Shown in pieces: positions 52,232-61,837 of a stretch of 64,000 nucleotides of DNA (the stretch's first letter is position 1; each line of letters begins with the position of its first letter). The stretch is from Kluyvera sp046569695. GTDB lineage: Bacteria; Pseudomonadota; Gammaproteobacteria; Enterobacterales; Enterobacteriaceae. The notes under the pieces are model-generated. The model worked only from the letters and a program-made list of their open reading frames with translations. It was not told where the DNA came from and ran no database searches. The position numbers were made by a program, and so were the translations under genes. The DNA lies in the NCBI RefSeq assembly GCF_046569695.1, contig NZ_JBKHUI010000012.1:62001-126000 (forward strand). The letters are read 5' to 3'.

Positions 52232-53506
52232 TCAGGCCTGCAACAGCGTGCTGCCCAAATAACTCTTATCCGATGCTACACCCGGCAGAACAAAGAAATA
52301 CCCGCCGCCAATCGGCTTCACGTACTCCTCCAGCGCTTCCCCGTTCAGGCGCTTTTGCACCGTCAGGAACCCTTTTTCCAGGTCGTGCTGGTAGCAGACA
52401 AACAGCAGGCCCATATCCAGTTGGCCGGAGTTGGAAATGCCCAGCGAGTAGCTGTATCCCCGCCGCATCATCAGGCTCGACTCGGTCTCTTTAGTCCGCG
52501 GGTTGGCCAGACGAATATGGCTGTCCAGCGCAATCACGTCGCCGTTCGGGTCGCGGGTGTAGTCCGGCGCATCGTGCTCGTTCTTCATACCCAGCGGCGC
52601 ACCGCTGTGCTTGTCACGCCCGAAAATCGTTTGCTGCTCCTTAAGCGGCGTACGGTCCCAGGACTCAACGTGGAACTGAATAATGCGCACGGCCTGATAC
52701 GAACCGCCCTTCGCCCACGCAGGTTCTCCCTGATCGCCGGTCACCCACACCACCTCGTCCATCAGCGGTTTATCGCTGCCGTCCGGGTTGGCGGTGCCGT
52801 CTTTAAAGCCGAGCAGGTTGATTGGCGTCTCTTTGCCTTTGCTGCGCGCCGCGTGGTCAGAGATAAACCCTTCCCGCTTCCAGCGCACGCTGAGCAAGTC
52901 CGGCGTGTGCTTGATAATATCGCGCAGCGCGTGGATCACCGTATCCTGCGTGTTGGCGCAAATCTGCAGCAGCAGGTCGCCGTGGCACAGGGCCGCGTCC
53001 AGCGCATCGTTCGGGAAGCGCGTCATCTTCTGTAGCTTCTTCGGCGCTTTATCCGCAAGATCAAAGCGACTGTCGAACAGCGACTGGCCAACGGAGACCG
53101 TCATGGTCAGGTTATCCGGGGCGATAAACGCCCCCAGAATGCCGGAGTCCATCGGCGGCAGGCGGGGATTCGGCGTATCCGGTGCAGGGCCACCTTTAGT
53201 CAGAAAGGCGATACGGTCGGTCAGTAGACGGAACAGACGCTCAAGGTCTGATTTATCCGCCGCCAGCACGTCAAACGCCACCAGCATCATCGCGGCCTGC
53301 TGCGGTGTCAGTACGCCAGCCTGATGCTCGCCGTAAAACGGCTGGGTTTCCATCCGACTGTTCGCCGTCGGCGTCTCGCTGGCTTTCGCCGCGTGCGCCA
53401 CCGGGCAACCGCCGGAAATTGCCAGCGCGCCTCCCAGCGCGCCGATCCCTTTTAATAAACGACGACGTGACGGTTCGTTCAGGTCGTCAGAGTGCTGCTT
53501 TGCCAT
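52232..53506 (-). CDS. efeB: Dye-decolorising heme peroxidase EfeB
   Basis: The product has 424 residues (E. coli 423). A Tat signal SRRRLLKGIGALGGALAISG is followed by the DyP fold with the GxxDG motif in LLGFKDGTANPDGS and heme-side residues in NEHDAPDYTRDPNGD. It is the periplasmic partner of the EfeUO iron system, proposed to oxidise ferrous iron or recover iron from heme. It is exported folded by Tat. Confidence 0.97.
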   Translation of the reverse strand: MAKQHSDDLNEPSRRRLLKGIGALGGALAISGGCPVAHAAKASETPTANSRMETQPFYGEHQAGVLTPQQAAMMLVAFDVLAADKSDLERLFRLLTDRIAFLTKGGPAPDTPNPRLPPMDSGILGAFIAPDNLTMTVSVGQSLFDSRFDLADKAPKKLQKMTRFPNDALDAALCHGDLLLQICANTQDTVIHALRDIIKHTPDLLSVRWKREGFISDHAARSKGKETPINLLGFKDGTANPDGSDKPLMDEVVWVTGDQGEPAWAKGGSYQAVRIIQFHVESWDRTPLKEQQTIFGRDKHSGAPLGMKNEHDAPDYTRDPNGDVIALDSHIRLANPRTKETESSLMMRRGYSYSLGISNSGQLDMGLLFVCYQHDLEKGFLTVQKRLNGEALEEYVKPIGGGYFFVLPGVASDKSYLGSTLLQA

Positions 53507-53511
53507 CTTGC

Positions 53512-54639
53512 TTAGTCCAGACCCAGGATCCCACGAAGCTGCGCCAGATCTTCCGCCAGAGTGGTGATCGGCCCTTTCAACGCATTACGGTCCGCATCGG
53601 TCAGCTTGTCATAGGTTTCAAAGCCGTCTTTGGTGCGGTATTTGCTGAGAATGGTGTCCACTTTCTTGAAGTTAGCGTCAACCTTCGCCAGCAGCGCGCT
53701 GTTCTCTTTCTGTAACTGAGGACGCAGCAGGTCAACAATCTTCTGCGCGCCGTCGATGTTAGCCTGGAAGTCCCACAGGTCAGTGTGGCTGTAACGATCT
53801 TCTTCGCCGCTGATTTTGCTCGCCGCCACTTCTTCAATCAGACCCGCCGCGCCGCCTACCACTTTAGACGGTGGGAAGGCCAGCTCGGAGATACGTTTTT
53901 GCAGTTCCAGCACGTCGGTATTCAGCTGGTCAGCATAGTGCTCCATGCCTTTGACGCTGTTGTCGCCAAACAGCGCTTTTTCCAGACGGTGGAAGCCGGT
54001 GAATTTCGGGTCCGCCGCTTTTTGTTCGTAGTCGTCTTCACGAGCATCAATGCTACCGTCGAGGTCAGAGAACAGCTCGGCAATCGGTTCGATACGCTCG
54101 TAGTGCTGACGGGTAGAGGCGTACAGGGATTTCGCCTTAGCGATATCGCCCGCTTTCACCGCGTCGGTAAAGGCTTTGGTGCCTTTCACCAGCTCTGCCG
54201 TTTCGGCGGTGACGTAGGCTTTATAGGCGGTAATCGCGTCGTTCAGGCTCAGCACAGCGTTGGCTTTCGCCGCGTCTTTGGTCGCTTCGCCTGTCACAAT
54301 CAGCTTGCCTTTCGGGTTGGTCAGCAGGCCGCAGGTCATGTCGTATTCGCCCGGCTGCAGGTTAGCGGTCATCTTCTGGGTGAAGCCCGGCGCGATGTTT
54401 TCACGCTCTTCCACCACCATCACCCCTTTGAGGATCTCCCACTCCAGCGCCTTCTGGCTGTGGTTCTGAATGATAAACTGGGTTTTACCGGCTTTCACCG
54501 TGATGGACATCGGTTCACACTGTTTGTCGTTTACCGTCACTTTAACCTGCGGAATATCGGCAGCCTGTGCCATAAACGCCGTAGAGAAGAGTGCTGCGAT
54601 GCCCGTCTGCAACGCGCTGCGGCGGAAGTTCTTGGTCAT
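53512..54639 (-). CDS. efeO: Iron uptake system protein EfeO
   Basis: The 375-residue protein has a signal peptide (ALQTGIAALFSTAFMAQA). An N-terminal cupredoxin-like domain (KVTVNDKQCEPMSITVKAGK) is followed by the M75 domain with the metal-binding HxxE in FTGFHRLEKALFGDNSV. This periplasmic protein delivers iron to EfeU. It lies 5 bases upstream of efeB. Confidence 0.97.
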   Translation of the reverse strand: MTKNFRRSALQTGIAALFSTAFMAQAADIPQVKVTVNDKQCEPMSITVKAGKTQFIIQNHSQKALEWEILKGVMVVEERENIAPGFTQKMTANLQPGEYDMTCGLLTNPKGKLIVTGEATKDAAKANAVLSLNDAITAYKAYVTAETAELVKGTKAFTDAVKAGDIAKAKSLYASTRQHYERIEPIAELFSDLDGSIDAREDDYEQKAADPKFTGFHRLEKALFGDNSVKGMEHYADQLNTDVLELQKRISELAFPPSKVVGGAAGLIEEVAASKISGEEDRYSHTDLWDFQANIDGAQKIVDLLRPQLQKENSALLAKVDANFKKVDTILSKYRTKDGFETYDKLTDADRNALKGPITTLAEDLAQLRGILGLD

Positions 54640-54688
54640 GGTCCATCCCTTTCAATAAGTAGTTGTCACTAAACAGCCGTTATCTGCC

Positions 54689-55522
54689 TTATGGGGCGAT
54701 ACGTGATGTTGATGTAGCAGCGCGCGGCGGCCAGAAGAACAGCGCCAGTGCGGGAATCAGATACAGGAAATAGACCGCCACTTCGCTCACGCTCGGCGCT
54801 TCCTGATAACCAAAGATGCCTTCCAGCAGCGTGCCGAAAAGCGAGTGCGTGGTCAGCGTACCGCTGAGGTCGAAGGCCACGTCCTGGAATGCGTTCCACA
54901 GACCCGCTTCGTGGAAGGCGCGAATCGCCCCAGCCGCAAGGCCAGCCGCCACCAGCAGAATAAACAGGCTCGTCCAGCGGAAGAACACGCCGAGGTTGAG
55001 GCGAATACCGCCCCAATAAAGCAGGAAGCCCAGCACGATAGCCGTTGCCAGACCCAGCATCGCACCCAGCGGAGGCCAGATACCGAGATCTTGCTGGAAT
55101 GCCGCCAGCAGGAAGAAGACCGACTCCAGCCCTTCACGCGCCACGGCGAAAAAGACCATCATAATGAGCGCCCAGCCGTGGTTATTGCCCTTTTGCAGCG
55201 CGTTATCCACCGCCTGCTCCAGCTGCTGTTTGACGTTGCGGGATACTTTACGCATCCAGAACACCATCCACGTCAGGATAACCACCGCCACCACGGCCAC
55301 CAGCCCTTCAAACAGCTCCTGCTCTTTTTGCGGGAACTCACCGGTGGTTTCATTGATAAAGATGCCTAAACCTAAGCACAGCGCGGCGGCCAGAATTACG
55401 CCAATCCACATCACTCCAATCCAGCGACCGCGCTGCGTGCGCTTCAGATAGCTGGCAATCAGGCTGACAATCAGCGCTGCTTCCAGCCCTTCGCGCAGCA
55501 TAATGAGAAAAGGAACAAACAT
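54689..55522 (-). CDS. efeU: Ferrous iron permease EfeU (intact)
   Basis: The 277-residue FTR1-family permease has seven membrane helices. Both REGLE motifs are present: MLREGLEAALIVSLI at the N-terminus and FFAVAREGLESVFFLLAAF near residue 130. The frame is complete, unlike in E. coli K-12, where efeU is broken by a frameshift. It is first in efeUOB. Confidence 0.97.
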   Translation of the reverse strand: MFVPFLIMLREGLEAALIVSLIASYLKRTQRGRWIGVMWIGVILAAALCLGLGIFINETTGEFPQKEQELFEGLVAVVAVVILTWMVFWMRKVSRNVKQQLEQAVDNALQKGNNHGWALIMMVFFAVAREGLESVFFLLAAFQQDLGIWPPLGAMLGLATAIVLGFLLYWGGIRLNLGVFFRWTSLFILLVAAGLAAGAIRAFHEAGLWNAFQDVAFDLSGTLTTHSLFGTLLEGIFGYQEAPSVSEVAVYFLYLIPALALFFWPPRAATSTSRIAP

Positions 55523-55580
55523 GCGGACATCCTTAAATGTGTAACGCCGTCAACTTTTGCAAAGACAGGTAAATGTGAGT

Positions 55581-55599
55581 GATAGTGATTATCATTAAG
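55581..55599. promoter_or_regulatory. Fur box of efeUOB
   Basis: GATAGTGATTATCATTAAG matches 15 of 19 positions of the Fur consensus GATAATGATAATCATTATC, about 60 bases upstream of efeU. A weaker similar stretch (TTGATTATCACTAA) lies at about 55675. Iron repression of efeU is established in E. coli. Confidence 0.82.
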
Positions 55600-55705
55600 C
55601 AAAAAATAAACACAAGTGAAATGTGAGGGAAATAATGACGAGATGTAAAAGAATAGCGACGATATAGTTGCGTTGATTATCACTAACGCGCGATGGCAAT
55701 GCGCA

Positions 55706-55732
55706 TAAAAAAACCCGCGAAGCCGCGGGTTT
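55706..55732 (-). terminator. putP terminator
   Basis: AAACCCGCG-AAGC-CGCGGGTTT stem with seven T on the minus strand, downstream of putP and its REP elements. Confidence 0.85.
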
Positions 55733-55832
55733 ACGTAGGCCTGATAAGCATAGCGCCATCAGGCAGTTCGGCGCCTATTGCCGGATGGCGGCATAAACGC
55801 CTTATCCGGCCTACCGCGCCTCGTCCGGGCCA
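55733..55832. repeat. REP/BIME downstream of putP
   Basis: GTAGGCCTGATAAGCATAGCG, GCCATCAGGC, TTGCCGGATGGCGGCATAAAC with CTTATCCGGCCTAC units, running into the end of the putP frame. Confidence 0.85.
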
Positions 55833-57331
55833 CTTAAGCGGGACGGCGGTGCAGAGTGATAATGCGCGTCCGCTTTGGCAAAGCGTTCCTGCATGCTGGC
55901 CGACGGCGCTTTATCCAACAGGCTGAACAGGACGATACCCGCGCTGCCAAAGATAAAGCCTGGGATGATTTCGTATAGCCCCAGCCAGCCAAACTGTTTC
56001 CAGACGATCACGGTGACCGCACCGATAATCATCCCCGCCAGCGCGCCGTTACGAGTCATACGTGACCACATCACCGAGAACAGCACCACCGGGCCAAACG
56101 CCGCGCCAAAGCCAGCCCACGCGTAGCTCACCAGACCCAGCACACGGTTTTCCGGGTTTGCCGCCAGCGCGATAGCCACCAGCGCCACCACCAGCACCAT
56201 AAAGCGCCCTACCCACACCAACTCTTTCTGGCTGGCGTTTTTGCGCAGAAACGCTTTGTAGAGGTCTTCAGTAATCGCACTTGAACACACCAGCAGCTGA
56301 CAGCTCAGCGTTGACATCACCGCCGCCAGAATCGCCGACAGCAGAATCCCGGCAATCCATGGGTTAAACAGAATCTGCGCCAGTTCGATAAACACACGCT
56401 CGGCGTTCTGGCTCACCGGCCCGGCCACCGACGGGTTGTTCTGGAAGTAGGCAATCCCGAAGAAGCCCACGGCAACCGCGCCTGCCAGACACAGGATCAT
56501 CCAGGTCATGCTGATACGGCGAGCGTGCACAATGCTGTGGTGGGAGTCTGCGGCCATAAAGCGCGCCAGAATGTGCGGCTGACCGAAGTAGCCCAGGCCC
56601 CAGCCCATCAGCGATACGATAGCAACGAAGTTCAGCCCTTTGAGCATATCAACGTTCTCAATGCTCTTCTGTTTGATAACTTCCAGCGAATCACCGAGGC
56701 CACCCACCGCGAAAATCACGATAACCGGCGTGAGGATCAGCGCGAAGATCATCAGGCTGGCCTGCACGGTATCGGTCCAGCTGACCGCAAGGAAACCACC
56801 GATAAAGGTGTAGAGGATGGTCGCCGCCGCCCCCGCCCACAGAGCGGTTTCGTAGCTCATGCCGAAAGTGCTTTCGAACAGACGCGCACCGGCAACAATC
56901 CCGGACGCACAGTAGATGGTGAAGAACAGCAGGATAACCAGCGCGGAGATAATACGCAGCACGCGGCTATTATCTTCAAAGCGCCCGGTAAAGTAGTCCG
57001 GCAGCGTTAAAGCGTTGTTGTTGGCTTCGGTGTGCACGCGCAGACGCCCGGCCACCAGCTTCCAGTTGATCCACGCGCCAACGGTCAGACCGATGGCGAT
57101 CCAGCTTTCTGAAATGCCGGCGATGAATATCGCGCCCGGCAGACCCATCAGCAACCAGCCGCTCATATCCGACGCACCGGCAGAAAGCGCGGTCACGAAG
57201 GGCCCAAGGCTACGGCCACCAAGAATATAGTCATCGAAATTTTTGGTGTTGCGCCATGCAATAAAGCCAATGAGGATCATGCCAAAAATATAGATAAGAA
57301 AGGTCACCAGCATCGGTGTACTTATAGTCAT
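55811..57331 (-). CDS. putP: Sodium/proline symporter PutP
   Basis: The 506-residue SSS-family symporter has about 13 helices. NFDDYILGGRSLGPFVTALS and AGASDMSGWLLMGLPGA carry the Na+/proline site residues. The C-terminus is a few residues longer than E. coli because it runs into a REP element (SRLSGPDEAR). The start MTISTPMLVTF is the family start. Confidence 0.97.
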   Translation of the reverse strand: MTISTPMLVTFLIYIFGMILIGFIAWRNTKNFDDYILGGRSLGPFVTALSAGASDMSGWLLMGLPGAIFIAGISESWIAIGLTVGAWINWKLVAGRLRVHTEANNNALTLPDYFTGRFEDNSRVLRIISALVILLFFTIYCASGIVAGARLFESTFGMSYETALWAGAAATILYTFIGGFLAVSWTDTVQASLMIFALILTPVIVIFAVGGLGDSLEVIKQKSIENVDMLKGLNFVAIVSLMGWGLGYFGQPHILARFMAADSHHSIVHARRISMTWMILCLAGAVAVGFFGIAYFQNNPSVAGPVSQNAERVFIELAQILFNPWIAGILLSAILAAVMSTLSCQLLVCSSAITEDLYKAFLRKNASQKELVWVGRFMVLVVALVAIALAANPENRVLGLVSYAWAGFGAAFGPVVLFSVMWSRMTRNGALAGMIIGAVTVIVWKQFGWLGLYEIIPGFIFGSAGIVLFSLLDKAPSASMQERFAKADAHYHSAPPSRLSGPDEAR

Positions 57332-57741
57332 TAGAATCTCCAGAATTATGCGTCGGCAACATCCCCATTTGCCGTTTTTATCATTGCCGGAACGAGGCAA
57401 TTTTTTTGAAGCGACCGTATCCTGACGGAAGCGGAATTTTTTCACAAACGATTTAACACTGCATTTACATCGATTGCATTACCCCGGTGATAGCATTTTT
57501 CTATAGGTTGCACTCCCTCACGCTTTTTACGGTTGCACCCTGAATAACTGTTAAGTAGCGCATAAAATCAGCTCGCAATACCCATTTACCAGGCTGCTTG
57601 CCATAAGTTTTACCATTAACAATTAATTCATTTTTAAGCCTGCAACGGACATCACATTTAACACGGTTGCACAAAGTTGCAACATGATGGATATTCCTGT
57701 TACGCAATAATGACGATAACCAAGCAACAGGAGTAATTGGC
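57332..57741. promoter_or_regulatory. put control region with PutA operators
   Basis: 410 bases between divergent putP and putA. PutA-binding GTTGCA motifs occur at 57507-57512, 57532-57537, 57666-57671 and 57676-57681, with inverted TGCAAC at 57641-57646 and 57678-57683. This matches the multiple-operator layout of the E. coli put region, where cytoplasmic PutA represses both genes without proline. Confidence 0.85.
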
Positions 57742-60700
57742 ATGGGCACCACCACCATGGGGGTTAAGCTGGATGACGCAACCCGTGAGCGCATTAAGAG
57801 TGCAGCGACACGTATCGACCGCACCCCTCACTGGCTCATAAAGCAGGCGATTTTTAACTATCTGGAAAAGCTGGAAAACGATGAAGTCCTGCCTGAGCTG
57901 CCTGCGCTGCTGGCGGGTGCCGCTAACGAGAGCGATGAATCAGCCCAGCCGACGGAAGAAATCCACCAGCCGTTCCTCGAGTTCGCCGAGCAGATCCTGC
58001 CGCAGTCGGTGACCCGTGCGGCGATTACCGCCGCCTGGCGCCGCAGCGAAACCGACGCCGTGCCGATGCTGATGGAGCAGGCCCGTCTGCCGCAGCCGAT
58101 TGCCGAACAGGCGCACCAATTGGCCTGGAAACTGGCGGAAAAGCTGCGTAACCAGAAAACCGCCAGCGGCCGTGCCGGTATGGTGCAGAGCCTGTTACAA
58201 GAGTTCTCCCTCTCTTCTCAGGAAGGCGTGGCGCTGATGTGCCTCGCAGAAGCGCTGCTGCGTATCCCTGATAAAGCCACCCGCGATGCCCTTATCCGCG
58301 ACAAAATCAGCAACGGTAACTGGCAGTCGCACATTGGCCGTAGCCCGTCGCTGTTCGTCAACGCCGCCACCTGGGGGCTGCTGTTTACCGGCAAACTGGT
58401 CTCTACCCACAACGAAACCAGCCTGTCGCGCTCGCTGAACCGCATTATCGGCAAGAGCGGCGAGCCGCTGGTGCGTAAAGGCGTAGACATGGCGATGCGC
58501 CTGATGGGCGAGCAGTTCGTCACCGGCGAAACCATCGCCGAAGCGCTGGCAAACGCCCGTAAGCTCGAAGAAAAAGGCTTCCGCTACTCCTACGACATGC
58601 TCGGCGAAGCCGCGCTGACCGCCGCCGATGCGCAGGCCTATATGGTCTCCTACCAGCAGGCGATCCACGCCATTGGTAAAGCCTCCAACGGCCGTGGCAT
58701 TTATGAAGGCCCGGGGATCTCCATCAAGCTCTCCGCCCTGCACCCGCGCTATAGCCGTGCGCAGTACGACCGCGTGATGGATGAACTTTACCCGCGCCTG
58801 AAATCGCTGACCCTGCTGGCGCGTCAGTACGACATCGGCATTAACATCGACGCCGAAGAGGCCGATCGTTTAGAGATCTCCCTCGATCTGCTGGAAAAAC
58901 TGTGCTTCGAGCCAGAGCTGGCGGGCTGGAACGGCATTGGCTTCGTGATTCAGGCCTATCAGAAACGCTGCCCGTTCGTGATTGACTACCTGATTGACCT
59001 CGCCACCCGCAGCCGTCGCCGCCTGATGATCCGTCTGGTGAAAGGTGCCTACTGGGATAGCGAAATCAAACGCGCACAGATGGACGGTCTCGAGGGCTAT
59101 CCGGTCTACACCCGCAAGGTGTATACCGACGTCTCTTACCTCGCCTGCGCGAAAAAACTGCTCGGCGTGCCGAACCTGATTTATCCGCAGTTTGCCACCC
59201 ACAACGCCCACACCCTGGCGGCGATTTATCAGTTGGCGGGCAATAACTACTACCCGGGTCAGTATGAGTTCCAGTGCCTGCACGGCATGGGCGAACCGCT
59301 GTATGAGCAGGTGGTCGGCAAAGTGGCGGAAGGCAAACTGAACCGTCCTTGCCGTATTTATGCGCCGGTGGGCACCCACGAAACGCTGCTGGCCTATCTG
59401 GTGCGTCGTCTGCTGGAAAACGGTGCCAACACCTCGTTCGTTAACCGTATTGCCGACAACAGCCTGCCGCTGGACGAGCTGGTTGCCGATCCGGTGCTGG
59501 CGGTTGAGAAGATGGCGCTGCAGGAAGGCGCGTCCGGCCTGCCGCATCCGAAGATCCCGCTGCCGCGTGACCTCTACGGTAAAGGCCGCGTCAACTCCGC
59601 GGGTCTGGATATCGCCAACGAACACCGTCTGGCCTCCCTCTCCTCATCGCTGCTCAACAGCGCACTGCACAAGTGGACGGCGACGCCGATGCTGGAGCAT
59701 CCGGTTGCCGACGGCGATATGGTGTCGGTGATTAACCCGGCTGAACCAAAAGACGTCGTGGGCTATGTCCGCGAGGCGACCACCAGCGAAGTGGAACAGG
59801 CGCTGGAAAGCGCGGTGAATAACGCGCCAATCTGGTTCGCCACCCCGCCACAGGAGCGTGCCGCGATTCTGGAACGCGCCGCGGTGCTGATGGAAGATCA
59901 GATGCAGTCGTTGATGGGTATTCTGGTGCGCGAAGCCGGGAAAACCTTCAGCAACGCCATTGCCGAAGTGCGTGAAGCAGTCGACTTCCTGCACTACTAC
60001 GCCGGTCAGGTTCGCGACGACTTTGATAATGAAACCCACCGCCCGCTGGGCCCGGTGGTCTGTATCAGCCCGTGGAACTTCCCGCTGGCTATCTTTATGG
60101 GTCAGGTTGCCGCCGCCCTTGCCGCCGGTAACAGCGTGCTGGCCAAACCGGCCGAGCAAACCCCGCTGATTGCCGCACAGGGTATCGCCCTGCTGCTGGA
60201 AGCGGGCGTACCGGCAGGCGTGGTGCAGTTGCTGCCGGGCCGTGGTGAAACCGTCGGCGCACAGTTGACCGGTGATGCCCGCGTGCGCGGCGTGATGTTT
60301 ACCGGTTCTACCGATGTTGCCACCCTGCTGCAACGCAATATCGCCACCCGTCTCGATGCTCAGGGCCGCCCAACGCCGCTGGTCGCGGAAACCGGTGGCA
60401 TGAACGCAATGATCGTCGACTCCTCCGCGCTCACCGAGCAGGTGGTGGTCGATGTGGTGGCTTCGGCCTTCGATAGCGCGGGCCAGCGCTGCTCGGCGCT
60501 GCGTGTGCTCTGCCTGCAGGACGATATCGCCGACCACACGCTGACCATGCTGCGCGGTGCGATGGCGGAGTGCCGGATGGGCAACCCGGGCCGTCTGACT
60601 ACCGATATCGGGCCGGTGATCGATGCTGAAGCGAAAGCCGGTATCGAGCAGCATATCCAGACGATGCGCGCCAAAGGCCGCACCGTGTTCCAGGCCGCAC

Positions 60701-61704
60701 GGGAAAACGCCGAAGACAGCCGTGAATGGCAGAGTGGGACCTTTATTCCGCCAACCCTGATTGAGCTCGACAGCTTTGACGAGCTGAAAAAAGAGGTCTT
60801 CGGCCCGGTGCTGCACGTGGTGCGCTACAGCCGTAATCAACTGGATTCACTGGTTGAACAGATCAACGCCTCCGGCTACGGTCTGACCCTCGGCGTGCAC
60901 ACCCGTATTGATGAAACCATCGCTCAGGTGACCGGTAGTGCGAAGGTCGGCAACCTGTACGTCAACCGTAATATGGTCGGCGCAGTGGTCGGCGTACAGC
61001 CGTTCGGCGGTGAAGGTCTTTCCGGCACCGGCCCGAAAGCAGGCGGCCCGATGTATCTGTACCGCCTGCTGGCAAGCCGCCCGGAAACGGCGCTGGCGAA
61101 AACGCTGGCGCGTCAGGATGCGGGTCAGGTGGTTGATACTCAGTTGAAAACGCTGCTGGAAAAACCGCTCACCGAACTGCAAAGCTGGATGGCCGGTCGT
61201 CCTGAACAGCTGGCGCAGAGCAAGCTGTTCAGCGAACTGGCGCAGGCCGGTACCCAGCGCGTGCTGCCGGGGCCAACCGGCGAGCGCAACACCTGGACGC
61301 TGGTGCCGCGTGAACGCGTGCTGTGCGTGGCAGATAACGAGTCGGATCTGCTGACGCAACTGTCGGCGGTGATGGCGGTCGGCAGCGAAGTGCTGTGGCA
61401 GGATGCGCCGCTGCAGCGCGAGCTGGTGAAATCGCTGCCAAAAGCAGTGAGCGAGCGTATCCACTTCGCGAAAGCGGAAACGCTGATGAACGCCTTCTTC
61501 GATGCGGTGATTTACCACGGTGATTCCGACCAGCTGCGCGAGCTCTGCGAGCAGGTGGCGGCGCGCGACGGGGCGATTGTTTCGGTGCAGGGCTTTGCCC
61601 GCGGCGAAACCAATCTGCTGCTGGAGCGTTTGTACCATGAGCGCTCGCTCAGCGTGAACACCGCCGCGGCGGGCGGAAACGCTAGCCTGATGACGATTGG
61701 TTAA
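57742..61704 (+). CDS. putA: Trifunctional proline utilisation protein PutA
   Basis: The product has 1320 residues, equal to E. coli. It has a ribbon-helix-helix DNA-binding domain (residues about 1-47, MGVKLDDATRERIKSAATRI). The proline dehydrogenase barrel follows (about 260-610; RLMIRLVKGAYWDSEIKRAQ, YPQFATHNAHT). The P5C dehydrogenase domain runs at about 650-1130, with catalytic Cys in SAGQRCSALRVLCL and GSTDVATLLQRNIATRLD. A C-terminal ALDH-like tail completes it. It oxidises proline to glutamate at the membrane and represses put genes when off proline. Confidence 0.98.
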   Translation: MGTTTMGVKLDDATRERIKSAATRIDRTPHWLIKQAIFNYLEKLENDEVLPELPALLAGAANESDESAQPTEEIHQPFLEFAEQILPQSVTRAAITAAWRRSETDAVPMLMEQARLPQPIAEQAHQLAWKLAEKLRNQKTASGRAGMVQSLLQEFSLSSQEGVALMCLAEALLRIPDKATRDALIRDKISNGNWQSHIGRSPSLFVNAATWGLLFTGKLVSTHNETSLSRSLNRIIGKSGEPLVRKGVDMAMRLMGEQFVTGETIAEALANARKLEEKGFRYSYDMLGEAALTAADAQAYMVSYQQAIHAIGKASNGRGIYEGPGISIKLSALHPRYSRAQYDRVMDELYPRLKSLTLLARQYDIGINIDAEEADRLEISLDLLEKLCFEPELAGWNGIGFVIQAYQKRCPFVIDYLIDLATRSRRRLMIRLVKGAYWDSEIKRAQMDGLEGYPVYTRKVYTDVSYLACAKKLLGVPNLIYPQFATHNAHTLAAIYQLAGNNYYPGQYEFQCLHGMGEPLYEQVVGKVAEGKLNRPCRIYAPVGTHETLLAYLVRRLLENGANTSFVNRIADNSLPLDELVADPVLAVEKMALQEGASGLPHPKIPLPRDLYGKGRVNSAGLDIANEHRLASLSSSLLNSALHKWTATPMLEHPVADGDMVSVINPAEPKDVVGYVREATTSEVEQALESAVNNAPIWFATPPQERAAILERAAVLMEDQMQSLMGILVREAGKTFSNAIAEVREAVDFLHYYAGQVRDDFDNETHRPLGPVVCISPWNFPLAIFMGQVAAALAAGNSVLAKPAEQTPLIAAQGIALLLEAGVPAGVVQLLPGRGETVGAQLTGDARVRGVMFTGSTDVATLLQRNIATRLDAQGRPTPLVAETGGMNAMIVDSSALTEQVVVDVVASAFDSAGQRCSALRVLCLQDDIADHTLTMLRGAMAECRMGNPGRLTTDIGPVIDAEAKAGIEQHIQTMRAKGRTVFQAARENAEDSREWQSGTFIPPTLIELDSFDELKKEVFGPVLHVVRYSRNQLDSLVEQINASGYGLTLGVHTRIDETIAQVTGSAKVGNLYVNRNMVGAVVGVQPFGGEGLSGTGPKAGGPMYLYRLLASRPETALAKTLARQDAGQVVDTQLKTLLEKPLTELQSWMAGRPEQLAQSKLFSELAQAGTQRVLPGPTGERNTWTLVPRERVLCVADNESDLLTQLSAVMAVGSEVLWQDAPLQRELVKSLPKAVSERIHFAKAETLMNAFFDAVIYHGDSDQLRELCEQVAARDGAIVSVQGFARGETNLLLERLYHERSLSVNTAAAGGNASLMTIG

Positions 61705-61710
61705 GAGATT

Positions 61711-61738
61711 CAAACCCGGCGATTGCCGGGTTTTTTAT
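61711..61738 (+). terminator. putA terminator
   Basis: AAACCCGGC-GATT-GCCGGGTTT stem and T run 7 bases after the putA stop. Confidence 0.92.
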
Positions 61739-61739
61739 T

Positions 61740-61822
61740 GGTAGGCCGGATAAGGCGTTTATGCCGCAATCCGGCAATGTACGCACATTTCGCCTGATGG
61801 CGCTTCGCTTATCAGGCCTACC
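61740..61822. repeat. REP/BIME between putA and MATE gene
   Basis: GTAGGCCGGATAAGGCGTTT, TGCCGCAATCCGGCA and GCCTGATGGCGCTTCGCTTA with TCAGGCCTAC units. Confidence 0.85.
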
Positions 61823-61837
61823 CGTCCTGCGTGACCA

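Noticed and set aside
59644..60840. 398-codon minus-strand frame inside putA, and similar frames at 58195-58743 and 60847-61713
   Set aside because: They are antisense shadows of a complete and conserved PutA with high third-position GC.
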